A stretch of 64,000 nucleotides of DNA from Clostridium nigeriense (GTDB lineage: Bacteria > Bacillota > Clostridia > Clostridiales > Clostridiaceae), in contig NZ_LT575472.1 in assembly GCF_900086595.1 (NCBI RefSeq), positions 1,218,275 to 1,282,274 on the forward strand, given 5' to 3'. The first letter of the stretch is position 1, and each line of letters starts with the position of its first letter. Shown here piece after piece: positions 1-8,133 of this stretch. A program made the position numbers and the translations under genes. Below the pieces are notes generated by a model. The model was not told the origin of the DNA and made no database searches. It saw only the letters and a list, made by a program, of their open reading frames with translations.

Positions 1-149
1 GTGTACTAGCTATGGGCTTTACCAAAGATGCGTTAAGAATATATCCTATGGTTGTATTAAGAAACTTTATTATGGCTTTACCTCTTAATATAATTATAGT
101 TTCGCCGGTAGTAAGATTTTTATTTACTAAAGTATTAAAGTTTGCATAA
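1..149 (+). CDS. C-terminal end of a DUF2798-like membrane protein (partial)
   Basis: An open frame enters from the left edge (first full codon at position 3) and stops at the TAA at 147-149. The 48 visible residues are hydrophobic and contain an RNF-x-MALPLN stretch followed by a second hydrophobic turn ending in VVRFLFTKVL. This pattern resembles the second transmembrane helix of small DUF2798 proteins, which have two helices and no known function. The start is outside the window, so length and operon membership cannot be judged. The family call is from memory of the motif and is moderate. Confidence 0.55.
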   Translation, partial: VLAMGFTKDALRIYPMVVLRNFIMALPLNIIIVSPVVRFLFTKVLKFA

Positions 150-268
150 AAATTCTTTAGGTGGCAATTTAAATATAAATCAGGTAATTTAAAAGTTTAC
201 CAATAAAAACTTTAATAGTATTATTATATATAATTTAATGATTTATATAAAATTGCAGGAGGATTGTT

Positions 269-610
269 ATGAAGAAAATATTTGTTATTGTTACATCTTT
301 AAGTTTAATGTTTTTACTAGGTTGCTCTTTTGAGAAAGAACAAGTAAAAGAAAATCAAAATACAGAAAAAACAATTTATGAAGAAAGTGCCAATATGAAT
401 GAATATGAAGAAATTAATAAAATATCTGAAAAAATTGATGTGAAAGATTATACTATTAATGTTGAATCAGATAATGAAGGGACAAGAATTATATTATTTG
501 AAAAAAATCAAAAAAAGATGTATAAATCTATATTTGTAAAAGAAAAGAGGCACTTAAAATTAATTGACTTACAATCAGGTGAGAAGCCATTAATTAATGA
601 GACAATATAA
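269..610 (+). CDS. Small putative lipoprotein of unknown function
   Basis: The 113-residue product starts at an ATG preceded by AGGAGG at a good distance (about 256-262). Residues 1-18 form a basic, hydrophobic signal peptide and a lipobox LLGC places the lipid-modified cysteine at Cys19, so the mature protein should be anchored on the outer face of the membrane. The remainder is Glu/Lys/Asn-rich with no recognised domain. It stands alone, with a strong hairpin terminator right behind it, so it is probably monocistronic. Function unknown. Confidence 0.8.
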   Translation: MKKIFVIVTSLSLMFLLGCSFEKEQVKENQNTEKTIYEESANMNEYEEINKISEKIDVKDYTINVESDNEGTRIILFEKNQKKMYKSIFVKEKRHLKLIDLQSGEKPLINETI

Positions 611-621
611 TATTTCTTAAG

Positions 622-654
622 AAAACTCCTATGTAGCTACTACATAGGAGTTTT
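622..654 (+). terminator. Rho-independent-type hairpin after the lipoprotein gene
   Basis: A perfect 15-bp inverted repeat (622-636 with 640-654) has a 3-nt loop and starts 12 bases after the stop codon at 608-610. The right arm ends in TTTT and is followed by AT-rich DNA. The stem is very stable but the T tract is short. Confidence 0.75.
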
Positions 655-660
655 AAAATT

Positions 661-720
661 TATTGTAAAGAAAAGTTTAAGGAATATAACTTAACAAATT
701 GATTATATTATTATTTAATT
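661..720 (+). pseudogene. 60-bp relic of a MarR-family gene
   Basis: Positions 661-720 match 9559-9618 inside the intact MarR gene at 9481-9921 with 3 differences in 60 bases by eye. The fragment corresponds to residues 27-46 of that protein, but a TGA stop replaces the Gly codon (positions 700-702), and no start, HTH or flanking homology remains. It is therefore a degraded fragment of a paralogue or of a small duplication. The rest of the 611-910 gap holds only the terminator before it and a possible promoter for murQ after it. Confidence 0.75.
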
Positions 721-845
721 ATTTATTTCATAAATTAAAATATGATGAAGCAAAAAAGATTTAAAGTAAGCTTTAAGAAAAATAAGACTCCCAAAATATA
801 TAGAAATAATAAATGAAATTAAATTTTAAATATACAGAAAATATA

Positions 846-874
846 TTGAAATATAATTTTAAGTGTGCTAATAT
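846..874 (+). promoter_or_regulatory. Possible sigma-A promoter for murQ
   Basis: TTGAAA (846-851), a 17-base spacer and TAATAT (869-874) lie about 37 bases upstream of the murQ start. The -35 is a 5/6 match and the -10 a 4/6 match to consensus, so this is a plausible but weak assignment in AT-rich DNA. Confidence 0.4.
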
Positions 875-910
875 AAATTTGTGAAGAAAATGACGTAAGG
901 AGATGGAGAA

Positions 911-1816
911 GTGGAGATTGACTTAAGTAAACTAACAACAGAAAGCAGGAATCCTAGAACAAGCAATATAGATAATGTTAGTACTCTTGAGATGGTAAAA
1001 CTAATAAATGAAGAAGATAAGTTAGTTCCATTGACAGTTGAGAAGGAATTAGAGAATATTTCAAAGGCTATAGATGTTATCGTTGAAAGATTAAGAAGAG
1101 GCGGAAGATTAATATATATAGGTGCTGGTACATCTGGAAGATTAGGTATTTTAGATGCATCTGAATGTCCACCAACTTATGGAGTATCAGAAGAGTTAGT
1201 TCAAGGATTAATTGCTGGTGGATACGAAGCTATATTTAGAGCAAAAGAAGGTGCAGAAGACTCTAAAGAATTAGCTATAGAAGATTTAAAATCTAAAAGT
1301 CTCAATGAAAACGATGTTGTTGTTGGTCTTGCAGCATCTGGAAGAACACCATATGTTATAGGTGCATTAGAGTATGCAAATAGAATAGGAGCTGCATCTA
1401 TTTCTATAACTTGCAATGGAGACTCAGAAGTTTCAAAAGTATCAAAGATTTCAATTGCACCAGTAGTAGGAGCTGAAGTGGTAACAGGATCAACTAGATT
1501 GAAATCAGGAACAGCTCAAAAGCTAGTGTTAAATATGCTTTCTACTGGAACTATGATTAAGCTTGGTAAAGTTTATGGTAATTTAATGGTTGATGTTAGG
1601 CCAACAAATGAAAAACTAATTGTAAGAGCTAAGAATATTATTAAAGAAGCAACAAATTGTAGTGAAGAGGTAGCAGAAGAATTCTTTGAGAAAAGTGGAA
1701 GAAATGTAAAGCTAGGAATTTTTATGATTTTATCAGGAAAAGATATAGAAGAAAGTAAGAAAATATTATCAGATAATGAAGGTGTAATCGCTAAGGCGTT
1801 AAATTCAATAAAATAA
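911..1816 (+). CDS. murQ: N-acetylmuramic acid 6-phosphate etherase
   Basis: MurQ cleaves the lactyl ether of MurNAc-6-phosphate, giving GlcNAc-6-phosphate and D-lactate in the cytoplasm. The product (301 residues, the usual length) has the SIS-fold signature: GAGTSGRLG at about 71-79, ECPPTYG with Glu85 (equivalent to the catalytic Glu near 83 in characterised enzymes) and the EGAEDS motif near 113-118. The start is a GTG at 911 preceded by AGGAG; the nearby ATG at 903 runs into a stop. It is first in a cluster with PTS, mupG, murR-, murK- and anmK-like genes, which confirms the amino-sugar salvage role. Confidence is high. Confidence 0.95.
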   Translation: MEIDLSKLTTESRNPRTSNIDNVSTLEMVKLINEEDKLVPLTVEKELENISKAIDVIVERLRRGGRLIYIGAGTSGRLGILDASECPPTYGVSEELVQGLIAGGYEAIFRAKEGAEDSKELAIEDLKSKSLNENDVVVGLAASGRTPYVIGALEYANRIGAASISITCNGDSEVSKVSKISIAPVVGAEVVTGSTRLKSGTAQKLVLNMLSTGTMIKLGKVYGNLMVDVRPTNEKLIVRAKNIIKEATNCSEEVAEEFFEKSGRNVKLGIFMILSGKDIEESKKILSDNEGVIAKALNSIK

Positions 1817-1846
1817 TATAATAAAAAGTAAAAAGGAGTAATAGAA

Positions 1847-2170
1847 ATGGCAAAAGTAGATATGGAAGCAATTGTATTTGAATTAATTAGCAGAGGTGGA
1901 ACTGCTAAAGGAATGGCTTATGAAGCATTAGCAGAAGCAGAAAAAGGAAACTACCAAGAGGCAGAAAATTTATTAAGACAAGCAGATGAAGAATTATTAG
2001 CAATACATAATGTTCAAACTGAGTTAATTCAATCAGAAGCAGCAGGTGAAAAAAATGAAGTTTCAATATTATTTGTTCACGCACAAGATCACTTAATGAC
2101 TGCTATTGAAGCTAAAAATTTAATTGAGTGCATGATTAAAATGTACAAAAGAATGGATGGAAAGCTATAG
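1847..2170 (+). CDS. PTS lactose/cellobiose-family IIA component
   Basis: This 107-residue cytoplasmic protein has the all-helical PTS IIA (Lac/Chb family) pattern. His78 in FVHAQDHLMTA is the expected phosphorylation site, receiving phosphate from HPr and passing it to IIB. An AAGGAG site precedes the ATG. It sits 30 bases after murQ and upstream of separate IIB and IIC genes, so the three make one transporter. The family normally imports lactose, cellobiose or chitobiose; here the neighbours suggest a MurNAc-containing sugar such as MurNAc-GlcNAc. The substrate is inferred from context only. Confidence 0.9.
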   Translation: MAKVDMEAIVFELISRGGTAKGMAYEALAEAEKGNYQEAENLLRQADEELLAIHNVQTELIQSEAAGEKNEVSILFVHAQDHLMTAIEAKNLIECMIKMYKRMDGKL

Positions 2171-2257
2171 AGTTTTATGAAATAATTAGGAAAATTCAGT
2201 GTTTAGAGCTGAGTTAATAAGATTAGTCTAACTCATTCCTATATTAAGGAGGTAATT

Positions 2258-2590
2258 ATGGCAAAAAAAAATGTAAAACAAACTAACCCACAAAATAAAA
2301 CAGATTACAATATACCTGGATTCTCATTAAAAAGCTCACTAATGATACTTTTAGGAGCAATAGTATCAACAGTTGTATTTCCTTATATAGTATCTTTCAT
2401 TGGGGTAAGCTATAAAGTAGGTGTTGTTATTGGTAATACTTTAATATTGGGATTCATATTAGCATATGTAAGATTTTTTGTTGAAACTAAAAGAGGGTTA
2501 TGTAATAAATTTTGGATTACTTACCTAGGATTTGGGTTAGCCTTCGGATGTATTTCATTCTTCTGGATGTATTTAAATACATATATTTAA
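2258..2590 (+). CDS. Small membrane protein of unknown function in the PTS cluster
   Basis: The 110-residue product has a polar, Lys/Asn-rich head of about 25 residues followed by three hydrophobic segments (about 28-48, 52-73 and 86-108), so it should be an integral membrane protein. AAGGAGG lies 7 bases before the ATG. It is placed between PTS IIA and IIB, 88 bases after IIA, in the same direction. I do not recognise the family. Being inside a muropeptide-sugar PTS operon suggests an accessory role in uptake, but nothing in the sequence proves it. Confidence 0.75.
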   Translation: MAKKNVKQTNPQNKTDYNIPGFSLKSSLMILLGAIVSTVVFPYIVSFIGVSYKVGVVIGNTLILGFILAYVRFFVETKRGLCNKFWITYLGFGLAFGCISFFWMYLNTYI

Positions 2591-2630
2591 AATATAATTT
2601 CAAAAAAAATATAAAATTTTTAAAAAAATA

Positions 2631-2659
2631 TTGCAAATGTTTGCAATATGATATATTAT
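2631..2659 (+). promoter_or_regulatory. Internal promoter with palindromic operator before PTS IIB
   Basis: TTGCAA (2631-2636), a 17-base spacer and TATTAT (2654-2659) form a good sigma-A promoter. Its -35 is part of a palindrome, TTGCAAATGTTTGCAA (2631-2646; 7-bp arms, 2-base centre), which would be an ideal operator. The predicted start of transcription is near 2666, giving a leader of about 70 bases that contains the 12-bp repeats at 2685-2708. Confidence 0.55.
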
Positions 2660-2684
2660 AGAAGCATAGATATTTACATTAAAG

Positions 2685-2708
2685 AAGAAAACGATTAAGA
2701 AAACGATT
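2685..2708 (+). repeat. Two perfect tandem 12-bp repeats in the PTS IIB leader
   Basis: The unit AAGAAAACGATT occurs twice back to back (2685-2696 and 2697-2708), 26 bases before the IIB start codon and just downstream of the predicted transcription start. Each copy partly resembles a CcpA cre half-site (GAAAACG core). Copies one helical turn plus about 1.5 bases apart would put two bound proteins on nearly the same face. The role is inferred. Confidence 0.6.
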
Positions 2709-2734
2709 GAAAAAAGGTTTAGGAGGATTTTGAA

Positions 2735-3046
2735 ATGAAAGTTTTATTTGTTTGTTCACAAGGAATGTCAAGTGCTATTGCAGTAAATGCATTAAAGAAG
2801 GAAGCAGAAAAAAATGGAGTGGAAATGGAAGTACTTGCAGTAAGCACTCAAGAGTTTGAAGAAGAAGTAAAAAAGGGATATGATGTAGCGATGGTAGCTC
2901 CTCAAGTTAGACATAGATTTGATTATTTAAAAGAATTTGCTACTTCAGCAAATGTACCATGTGCATTAATTCAACCTCAAGCTTATAGCCCATTAGGTGG
3001 ACCAAAACTACTTAAACAAGTTAATGAGTTATTAGCTAATAAATAA
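2735..3046 (+). CDS. PTS lactose/cellobiose-family IIB component
   Basis: The 103-residue protein matches PTS IIB of the Lac/Chb family: a Rossmann-like fold with the phosphocysteine Cys7 in VCSQGMSS at the N terminus, right after the first strand. It takes phosphate from His78 of the IIA at 1847-2170 and transfers it to the sugar bound by IIC. GGAGG precedes the ATG. It has its own predicted promoter (2631-2659), so IIB and IIC may be expressed more strongly than murQ and IIA. Confidence 0.9.
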   Translation: MKVLFVCSQGMSSAIAVNALKKEAEKNGVEMEVLAVSTQEFEEEVKKGYDVAMVAPQVRHRFDYLKEFATSANVPCALIQPQAYSPLGGPKLLKQVNELLANK

Positions 3047-3101
3047 AATTAACAATATATACAAATAGAAAAATTTAAACACAAATGATAGGGGGATACA
3101 A

Positions 3102-4379
3102 ATGTTAGAAAAGTTTAGTGCATTTTTAGATGAAAAACTTTCGACACCAATGGCTAAATTAGCCGAACAACGTCACTTAAGAGCTGTAAGAGACGGTATT
3201 ATTTCAACTTTACCACTTATAATTGTTGGTAGTATATTCTTAGTAGTTGCATTTTTCCCATTTCCAGAAGGATCAGCAATTAAAACTTGGTTAAGTGCAA
3301 ATGCAGTAACAATGCTTTTACCATATAGAATGACAATGTATATAATGTCTTTATATGCAGCCTGGGGAATTGGATATAGTTTAGCTAAATCTTATAACCT
3401 TGATGGAGTTACTGGAGGAACATTAGCAGCTACATCATTCTTATTAACATTAGTTCCACAAGCTGTAGAAGGTATGGGATGGGCAATGCCTATGGCTAAC
3501 CTTGGCGGTGGTGGTATGTTCGTTGCAATTTTAGCTTCAATATTTGCAGTAGAAGTATTAAGATTTACTAAGACTAAGAACATAGTAATAAAGATGCCAG
3601 AGCAAGTTCCAGCATCAGTTTCAAGAAGTTTTGAAGCTTTAACACCAGCAGCAATAGTAATAGGATTTTTTGCAATATTTACTTATTTCTTAGGTGTTGA
3701 TTGGCACGGAATGATTGGTAAAATTGTAGCTCCATTAGTAAGTGCTACAGATACACTTCCATCAGCAATATTCATTGCAACTTTAATTGGATTCTTCTGG
3801 TCATTCGGTATACATGGAATGAGTATAGTAGGATCTTTAGCAAGACCATTATGGTTAACATTATTAGATAATAATGCAGCAGAAGTTGCTGCAGGAAATG
3901 TAGCACCACACATATTCCCAGAGCAATTCTTCCAAGGTTTTGTTATGATAGGAGGAGCAGGTGCAACATTAGGATTAGCAATATTATTAGCTTTAAGAGC
4001 TAAATCTCAATATGGTAAGATGCTAGGTAAGACTACAGTAATACCTGCTATATTTAATATAAATGAGCCAATTATGTTTGGTGCACCAATAGTATTAAAT
4101 CCAATATTAATAATACCATTTATAATAGCTCCAATAGTTAATATTGTAATAGCTTGGGCAGCAACAGTATCTGGTCTTGTACCAGCAATGCATATAGCAG
4201 CACCTTGGACATTACCTGCACCACTATTTGCTTTCATGGCTACAGGTGGTAGTTGGTCAGCAGCTTTATTAGCTGTAATATTAGTAATAGTTTCAGTAAT
4301 AATTTACTATCCATTCTTTAAGATTTACGATAGAAAGTTATTAGCTGAAGAGCAAGGGGAAGAAAGCCAAGCAGCTTAG
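3102..4379 (+). CDS. PTS lactose/cellobiose-family IIC permease
   Basis: This 425-residue integral membrane protein has about ten hydrophobic helices and the Lac/Chb IIC pattern, including the HGMSIVG stretch near residue 245 and the conserved FNINEPIMFG loop near 314-323, which carries the sugar-site Asn and Glu. It translocates and, with IIB, phosphorylates the substrate. The start has a GGGGG-type ribosome site. A terminator follows 12 bases after the stop. In contrast to MurP (a glucose-family IIBC that transports MurNAc in other bacteria), this is a chitobiose-type system; its position between murQ and mupG makes the disaccharide MurNAc-GlcNAc the best guess for its substrate. Confidence 0.9.
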   Translation: MLEKFSAFLDEKLSTPMAKLAEQRHLRAVRDGIISTLPLIIVGSIFLVVAFFPFPEGSAIKTWLSANAVTMLLPYRMTMYIMSLYAAWGIGYSLAKSYNLDGVTGGTLAATSFLLTLVPQAVEGMGWAMPMANLGGGGMFVAILASIFAVEVLRFTKTKNIVIKMPEQVPASVSRSFEALTPAAIVIGFFAIFTYFLGVDWHGMIGKIVAPLVSATDTLPSAIFIATLIGFFWSFGIHGMSIVGSLARPLWLTLLDNNAAEVAAGNVAPHIFPEQFFQGFVMIGGAGATLGLAILLALRAKSQYGKMLGKTTVIPAIFNINEPIMFGAPIVLNPILIIPFIIAPIVNIVIAWAATVSGLVPAMHIAAPWTLPAPLFAFMATGGSWSAALLAVILVIVSVIIYYPFFKIYDRKLLAEEQGEESQAA

Positions 4380-4391
4380 ATTTCTAAATTG

Positions 4392-4419
4392 AAAGAGGAC
4401 AAATTTAGTCCTCTTTTTT
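4392..4419 (+). terminator. Rho-independent terminator after PTS IIC
   Basis: AAAGAGGAC (4392-4400) pairs with GTCCTCTTT (4408-4416) around a 7-base loop, followed by a run of T. This is a textbook terminator, so esterase and mupG downstream need read-through or a promoter in 4420-4486. Confidence 0.85.
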
Positions 4420-4486
4420 ATACCAAAAATAAACAAAGCGGTCTTACTATAAAGCATAAATATTAAATTACGAAGGAGAATATATC

Positions 4487-5188
4487 ATGATTGAAACTAA
4501 TTTTATATATTCAACAGAGTTAGGAATGGATTGGTGTTTTACAGCTTATTATCCGGATAATTATATTAAAGAAAAAGTGTATGATTTAGTTATATTATTA
4601 CATGGAACTAACGGGAATAATAGAACTTTAGTTGATAGAGTACCATTAAAAGAAATAATGAATAATTATGAGGATAAAATAGTAATTTTACCTAATGGAT
4701 TCAATTCATACTATTTAGAGAAGGTAGAGAAGGCTATAATAAATGATCTTATTCCATTTCTGAAGAAAAATATTAAATTTAATAGTATTACATTAGGTGG
4801 GGTGTCAATGGGAGCCTTCGGAGCTCTAAGGTTATCATTAAGGTATCCAGATTTATTTGAAAATATAATATTAATTTCACCAGCAATCTGGAATCCGGTG
4901 CCACCACAAGACTGTAGCGTCAGAAAAATGTGTGCTTTTGGAATACCATTTAATGAAGAAGTATGGATGGATAATAGTTGGTTTAGAAATGTAGATAACT
5001 TAAATAAAAACAAATATATTTTAATCCACGGCTTGCAAGATGAAATTGTAGATATTTCTAATTGTTATAAATTTGTTGATTATTGTAAAGAAAATAATAT
5101 TAATATACAAAGTTATTTCATAGAAGGAAATCATGATAGCAAGGTCGTAGAAGAAGGACTTAAAAGAAGTTTTAAAATTATATATTAA
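4487..5188 (+). CDS. Alpha/beta-hydrolase fold esterase
   Basis: The 233-residue protein has a cytoplasmic alpha/beta-hydrolase pattern: an oxyanion HG motif in LLHGTNG (about 39-45), the nucleophile elbow GVSMG with Ser near 107, Asp near 185 in GLQDEIVD and His near 216 in EGNHDS. There is no signal peptide. A GAAGGAG site precedes the ATG. It lies 31 bases before mupG in a peptidoglycan-sugar cluster, which suggests it removes an acyl group (for example O-acetyl from MurNAc) or a peptide-like substituent from imported muropeptide sugars. The fold is clear; the substrate is inference. Confidence 0.8.
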   Translation: MIETNFIYSTELGMDWCFTAYYPDNYIKEKVYDLVILLHGTNGNNRTLVDRVPLKEIMNNYEDKIVILPNGFNSYYLEKVEKAIINDLIPFLKKNIKFNSITLGGVSMGAFGALRLSLRYPDLFENIILISPAIWNPVPPQDCSVRKMCAFGIPFNEEVWMDNSWFRNVDNLNKNKYILIHGLQDEIVDISNCYKFVDYCKENNINIQSYFIEGNHDSKVVEEGLKRSFKIIY

Positions 5189-5219
5189 TATAGAAAAATA
5201 TTTCAAGGAGGCATTTAAT

Positions 5220-6314
5220 ATGGGTAAGTTAGGAATATCAGTATATGTAGAAAAAACAACTGAAAAGGAAATTTTTGATTATATAGATAAAGCTGCTGAA
5301 TGTGGTTTTAGTAGAATATTTTCATGTCTTTTATCTGTAAATGAAACTAAAGAAATTATAAAAGAAAAGTTTAAAAGAATAAATGATTATGCTCATAGTA
5401 AGAATTTTGAAGTTATTGTAGATGTTAGTCCAAGAGTTTTTGATGATTTAGGAATTAGCTATAAAGATTTAACTTTTTTTGATGAAATTGGTGCAGATGG
5501 GTTAAGACTTGATGCAGGATATTCAGGATTAGAAGAATCTTTAATGACATTTAATCCACAAAATCTAAAAATAGAAATTAATATGAGTAATAATACAAAT
5601 TATATTGATACAATTATGGATTATATGCCCAATAAAGAAAATTTAATTGCTTGTCATAACTTTTATCCGCATAAATATAGCGGTTTAAACTTAGAGCATT
5701 TTAAAGCTTGTACAAATAGATTTAAAAAATATGGTTTAAGAACGGCAGCATTTATCACAAGTACAAAAGAAGGAACATTTGGACCATGGCCTGTAACAGA
5801 TGGGCTACCAACTCTAGAAATGCATAGAGAACTACCAATTGAGATTCAAGCAAAACATTTAATAGCATTAGGAAATATAGATGATATTATTATTTCAAAT
5901 TGTTATCCATCGGATAAAGAATTAGAAGCATTATCAAATATGAAGAAAAATATGGTGACATTTGATATAATATTAAACGAGAAAACTCCAGAAGTAGAAA
6001 GAAAAATTTTATTTGAAGAAATGCATTTTAATAGAGGTGATTTTTCAGATAATTTAATAAGGTCAACACAAAGCAGAGTAAAATATAAAGGACATAACTT
6101 TGCACTATTCAATGCTCCTGAAATTATAAGAAGAGGAGATATTGTTATTGAAAGTAGTGAATATGGTCATTATGCAGGAGAAGTACAAATTGCTGTACAA
6201 GATATGAGAAATAGCGGTAAATCAAATGTAGTTGGAAGAATTAGAGAAGAAGAATTATTTTTAATTGATTATATAAAACCATGGCAAAAATTTAGCTTTA
6301 GAGAAATTAAGTAA
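5220..6314 (+). CDS. mupG: 6-phospho-N-acetylmuramidase (DUF871 / MupG family)
   Basis: The 364-residue product begins with GISVYVE and has the TIM-barrel plus C-terminal beta domain layout of DUF871 proteins, the family in which MupG of Staphylococcus aureus splits MurNAc-6-phosphate-GlcNAc into MurNAc-6-phosphate and GlcNAc in the cytoplasm. Length is as expected. Acidic barrel residues are visible (VDVSPR near 64-69, DGLRLDAG near 93-100). AAGGAGG precedes the ATG. Together with the PTS (import and phosphorylation), murQ (ether cleavage) and a GlcNAc/MurNAc kinase it completes a disaccharide salvage route. Family call is strong from sequence and context; activity is by analogy. Confidence 0.85.
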   Translation: MGKLGISVYVEKTTEKEIFDYIDKAAECGFSRIFSCLLSVNETKEIIKEKFKRINDYAHSKNFEVIVDVSPRVFDDLGISYKDLTFFDEIGADGLRLDAGYSGLEESLMTFNPQNLKIEINMSNNTNYIDTIMDYMPNKENLIACHNFYPHKYSGLNLEHFKACTNRFKKYGLRTAAFITSTKEGTFGPWPVTDGLPTLEMHRELPIEIQAKHLIALGNIDDIIISNCYPSDKELEALSNMKKNMVTFDIILNEKTPEVERKILFEEMHFNRGDFSDNLIRSTQSRVKYKGHNFALFNAPEIIRRGDIVIESSEYGHYAGEVQIAVQDMRNSGKSNVVGRIREEELFLIDYIKPWQKFSFREIK

Positions 6315-6317
6315 CAT

Positions 6318-6354
6318 AAAGGGGATACACTCCCCTTTAATTAATAGGGGGAGT
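6318..6354 (+). promoter_or_regulatory. Two mutually exclusive hairpins covering the murR ribosome site
   Basis: AAAGGGG (6318-6324) can pair with CCCCTTT (6332-6338). The same CCCC can instead pair, as ACTCCCC (6329-6335), with GGGGAGT (6348-6354), which is the Shine-Dalgarno of the regulator gene starting at 6359. The first hairpin begins 4 bases after the mupG stop. The structures compete, so they could couple regulator translation to mupG translation or act as a switch. The pairing is seen in sequence; function is inference. Confidence 0.5.
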
Positions 6355-6358
6355 TTTA

Positions 6359-7198
6359 ATGAGTTGTATATTTAAAATAAAAGAAGGAATGGGTTGCTAT
6401 ACCGATACAGAGATAAGGTTAGCAAACTATATATTAGAGAATCCAAATGATGTTATAAATTTAAATGCACAGGAGTTAGGGGAAAGAGTAAATACATCAG
6501 CAGCTGCTGTGGTAAGGTTTTCTAAAAAATTGGGATATAAAGGGTTTACTACATTAAAGGTTGACTTAGCAAAACAAAGTAATATTGATAATCATGAAAC
6601 ATTTAATACAATAATAAAAGAAAATGATTCAATAGAAGTAATGGTAAAAAAAGCGGAAGCTATAAATATAAAAGCATTAAATGAAACATATAAATTAATA
6701 AATTTAGATGTTTTAAAAGAAGCAATAAAAGCTTTGAAAAATTGCGAAAAGATATTTTTATATGGGGTAGGTGCATCAGGGTTAGTAGCTATTGATTTTC
6801 AGTCAAAGCTATCGAGAATTAACAAAATGACTTTTTATAATCAAGATTCACACACACAAGTTCTTACAGCTGTGCATCTTGGACCTAAAGATGTGGCAAT
6901 AGGTTTAAGTTATAGTGGAGAAACAAAAGAGGTAAAGGTTGCTATGGATAAGGCAAAAAAACAAGGGGCTACAACAATATCTATAACCAAGTTTAATAAT
7001 AATTCAGTTTCAAAATTAGCTGATTACCCTTTATATATACCTTGTGAAGAAGAAGAGTTAAGAGTTGGAGCAATGACATCAAGACTATCTACTTTGGCAG
7101 TAATGGATTTATTATATTTAGGAATTATAAAAGATGAATTTGACAAAGTAGAAAAGTGTATTTTAGAAACGAAAAAAATTGTAAGACAGTTAAAATAG
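6359..7198 (+). CDS. murR: RpiR-family transcriptional regulator (MurR-like)
   Basis: The 279-residue protein has the RpiR layout: an N-terminal HTH of about 75 residues (ANYILENPNDV, then an HTH around VNTSAAAVVRFSKKLGYKG) and a C-terminal SIS sugar-phosphate-binding domain (about 110-260, with IFLYGVGASG and GLSYSGETKE). MurR proteins sense MurNAc-6-phosphate and repress murQ/PTS genes; the location inside this cluster supports the same role here. The ribosome site GGGGGAG is close to the ATG and can be masked by the hairpin at 6329-6354. Candidate operator: the palindrome at 2631-2646. Family certain; ligand inferred. Confidence 0.85.
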   Translation: MSCIFKIKEGMGCYTDTEIRLANYILENPNDVINLNAQELGERVNTSAAAVVRFSKKLGYKGFTTLKVDLAKQSNIDNHETFNTIIKENDSIEVMVKKAEAINIKALNETYKLINLDVLKEAIKALKNCEKIFLYGVGASGLVAIDFQSKLSRINKMTFYNQDSHTQVLTAVHLGPKDVAIGLSYSGETKEVKVAMDKAKKQGATTISITKFNNNSVSKLADYPLYIPCEEEELRVGAMTSRLSTLAVMDLLYLGIIKDEFDKVEKCILETKKIVRQLK

Positions 7199-7226
7199 AT
7201 TATATAAAAAGAATAGGGGTGTAAAT

Positions 7227-8129
7227 ATGTTTTATATTGGAATAGATGGCGGTGGAACTAAAACAAAATTTACTTTAATAAATGAAGAAAATGAAATTAT
7301 ATTTACAACAGAAAAAGGAACTTGTCATTATAATCAAATTGGATTTGATGGAACAGAAAAAGTTTTGAATGAAGGACTAAGAGATATACTTGAATCAACT
7401 AAGTTAAATATAAAACATATAAAGGGGGTATGTTTAGGACTTGCTGGATATGGAAAAGTAGAAAGTGATGCAAAGAGATTGGAGAAAATTGTAAAGAGGA
7501 TTTTTGATGGTGTACCATATAAACTTCTAAATGATGTGCAAATAGCTCATGCTGCAGCTTTAGGGTTAGAAGATGGAATTGCAATTATTTCAGGTACAGG
7601 TTCTATTGGATATTCAGTAAATAAAGAAAAAACTCGTAGAGTTGGTGGATGGGGATATTCAATTGGAGATGAGGGATCAGCTTATTGGATTGGTAAAAAA
7701 ACTATAGAAGAATTCTCTAAACAAGCAGATGGTAGGAAAGAAAAGAGTAAAATATATTATCTTTTGAAAGAAAAATTGGAGCTAAAAGATAGTTATCAAT
7801 TAATAAAATATATATATACTGAAATAAAAAGTGATAGGGGACAAATTGCTAAGCTGGCACAAATATGTACTGAAGCAGCAGCAGAAGGTGATAAAGCAGC
7901 GATAAATATTTTAAATGAAGCAGGAAAAGAATTAGCAATGTTGATTAATACTCTAGCAGAAGATTTTTCAAAGGATATAAAAATAAAAGCATCGTATGTA
8001 GGTGGAGTTTTCAAATGTGGAAATTTAATAATTGATCCAATAAAGAAATATTTAAATTCAAATATTGAATTTTTACATCCGAAATATACACCGGATGTAG
8101 GCGCTTGTATATTGGCAAAAAAGGAGTGA
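7227..8129 (+). CDS. murK: N-acetylmuramic acid / N-acetylglucosamine kinase (BadF/BadG-type ATPase family)
   Basis: The 300-residue protein begins with the actin-fold phosphate-1 motif IGIDGGGTKTK (4-14) and has the second phosphate motif SGTGSIGY near 124-131, as in BadF/BadG-family sugar kinases. Clostridium acetobutylicum MurK, a kinase of both MurNAc and GlcNAc, belongs here and is encoded near murQ. In this cluster it would phosphorylate the GlcNAc freed by MupG and any free MurNAc. GGGGTG lies before the ATG, and anmK starts 4 bases after its stop. It could also be a GlcNAc-specific NagK; the symbol is by analogy. Confidence 0.75.
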   Translation: MFYIGIDGGGTKTKFTLINEENEIIFTTEKGTCHYNQIGFDGTEKVLNEGLRDILESTKLNIKHIKGVCLGLAGYGKVESDAKRLEKIVKRIFDGVPYKLLNDVQIAHAAALGLEDGIAIISGTGSIGYSVNKEKTRRVGGWGYSIGDEGSAYWIGKKTIEEFSKQADGRKEKSKIYYLLKEKLELKDSYQLIKYIYTEIKSDRGQIAKLAQICTEAAAEGDKAAINILNEAGKELAMLINTLAEDFSKDIKIKASYVGGVFKCGNLIIDPIKKYLNSNIEFLHPKYTPDVGACILAKKE

Positions 8130-8133
8130 GTTT

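Noticed and set aside
2685..2708. Tandem GAAAACG repeats as certain CcpA cre sites
   Set aside because: Each copy has about three mismatches to the cre consensus and lacks the palindromic right half.
3392..4237. Several antisense frames in the PTS IIC gene
   Set aside because: They mirror the codon pattern of a membrane protein gene and have no start context or domain.
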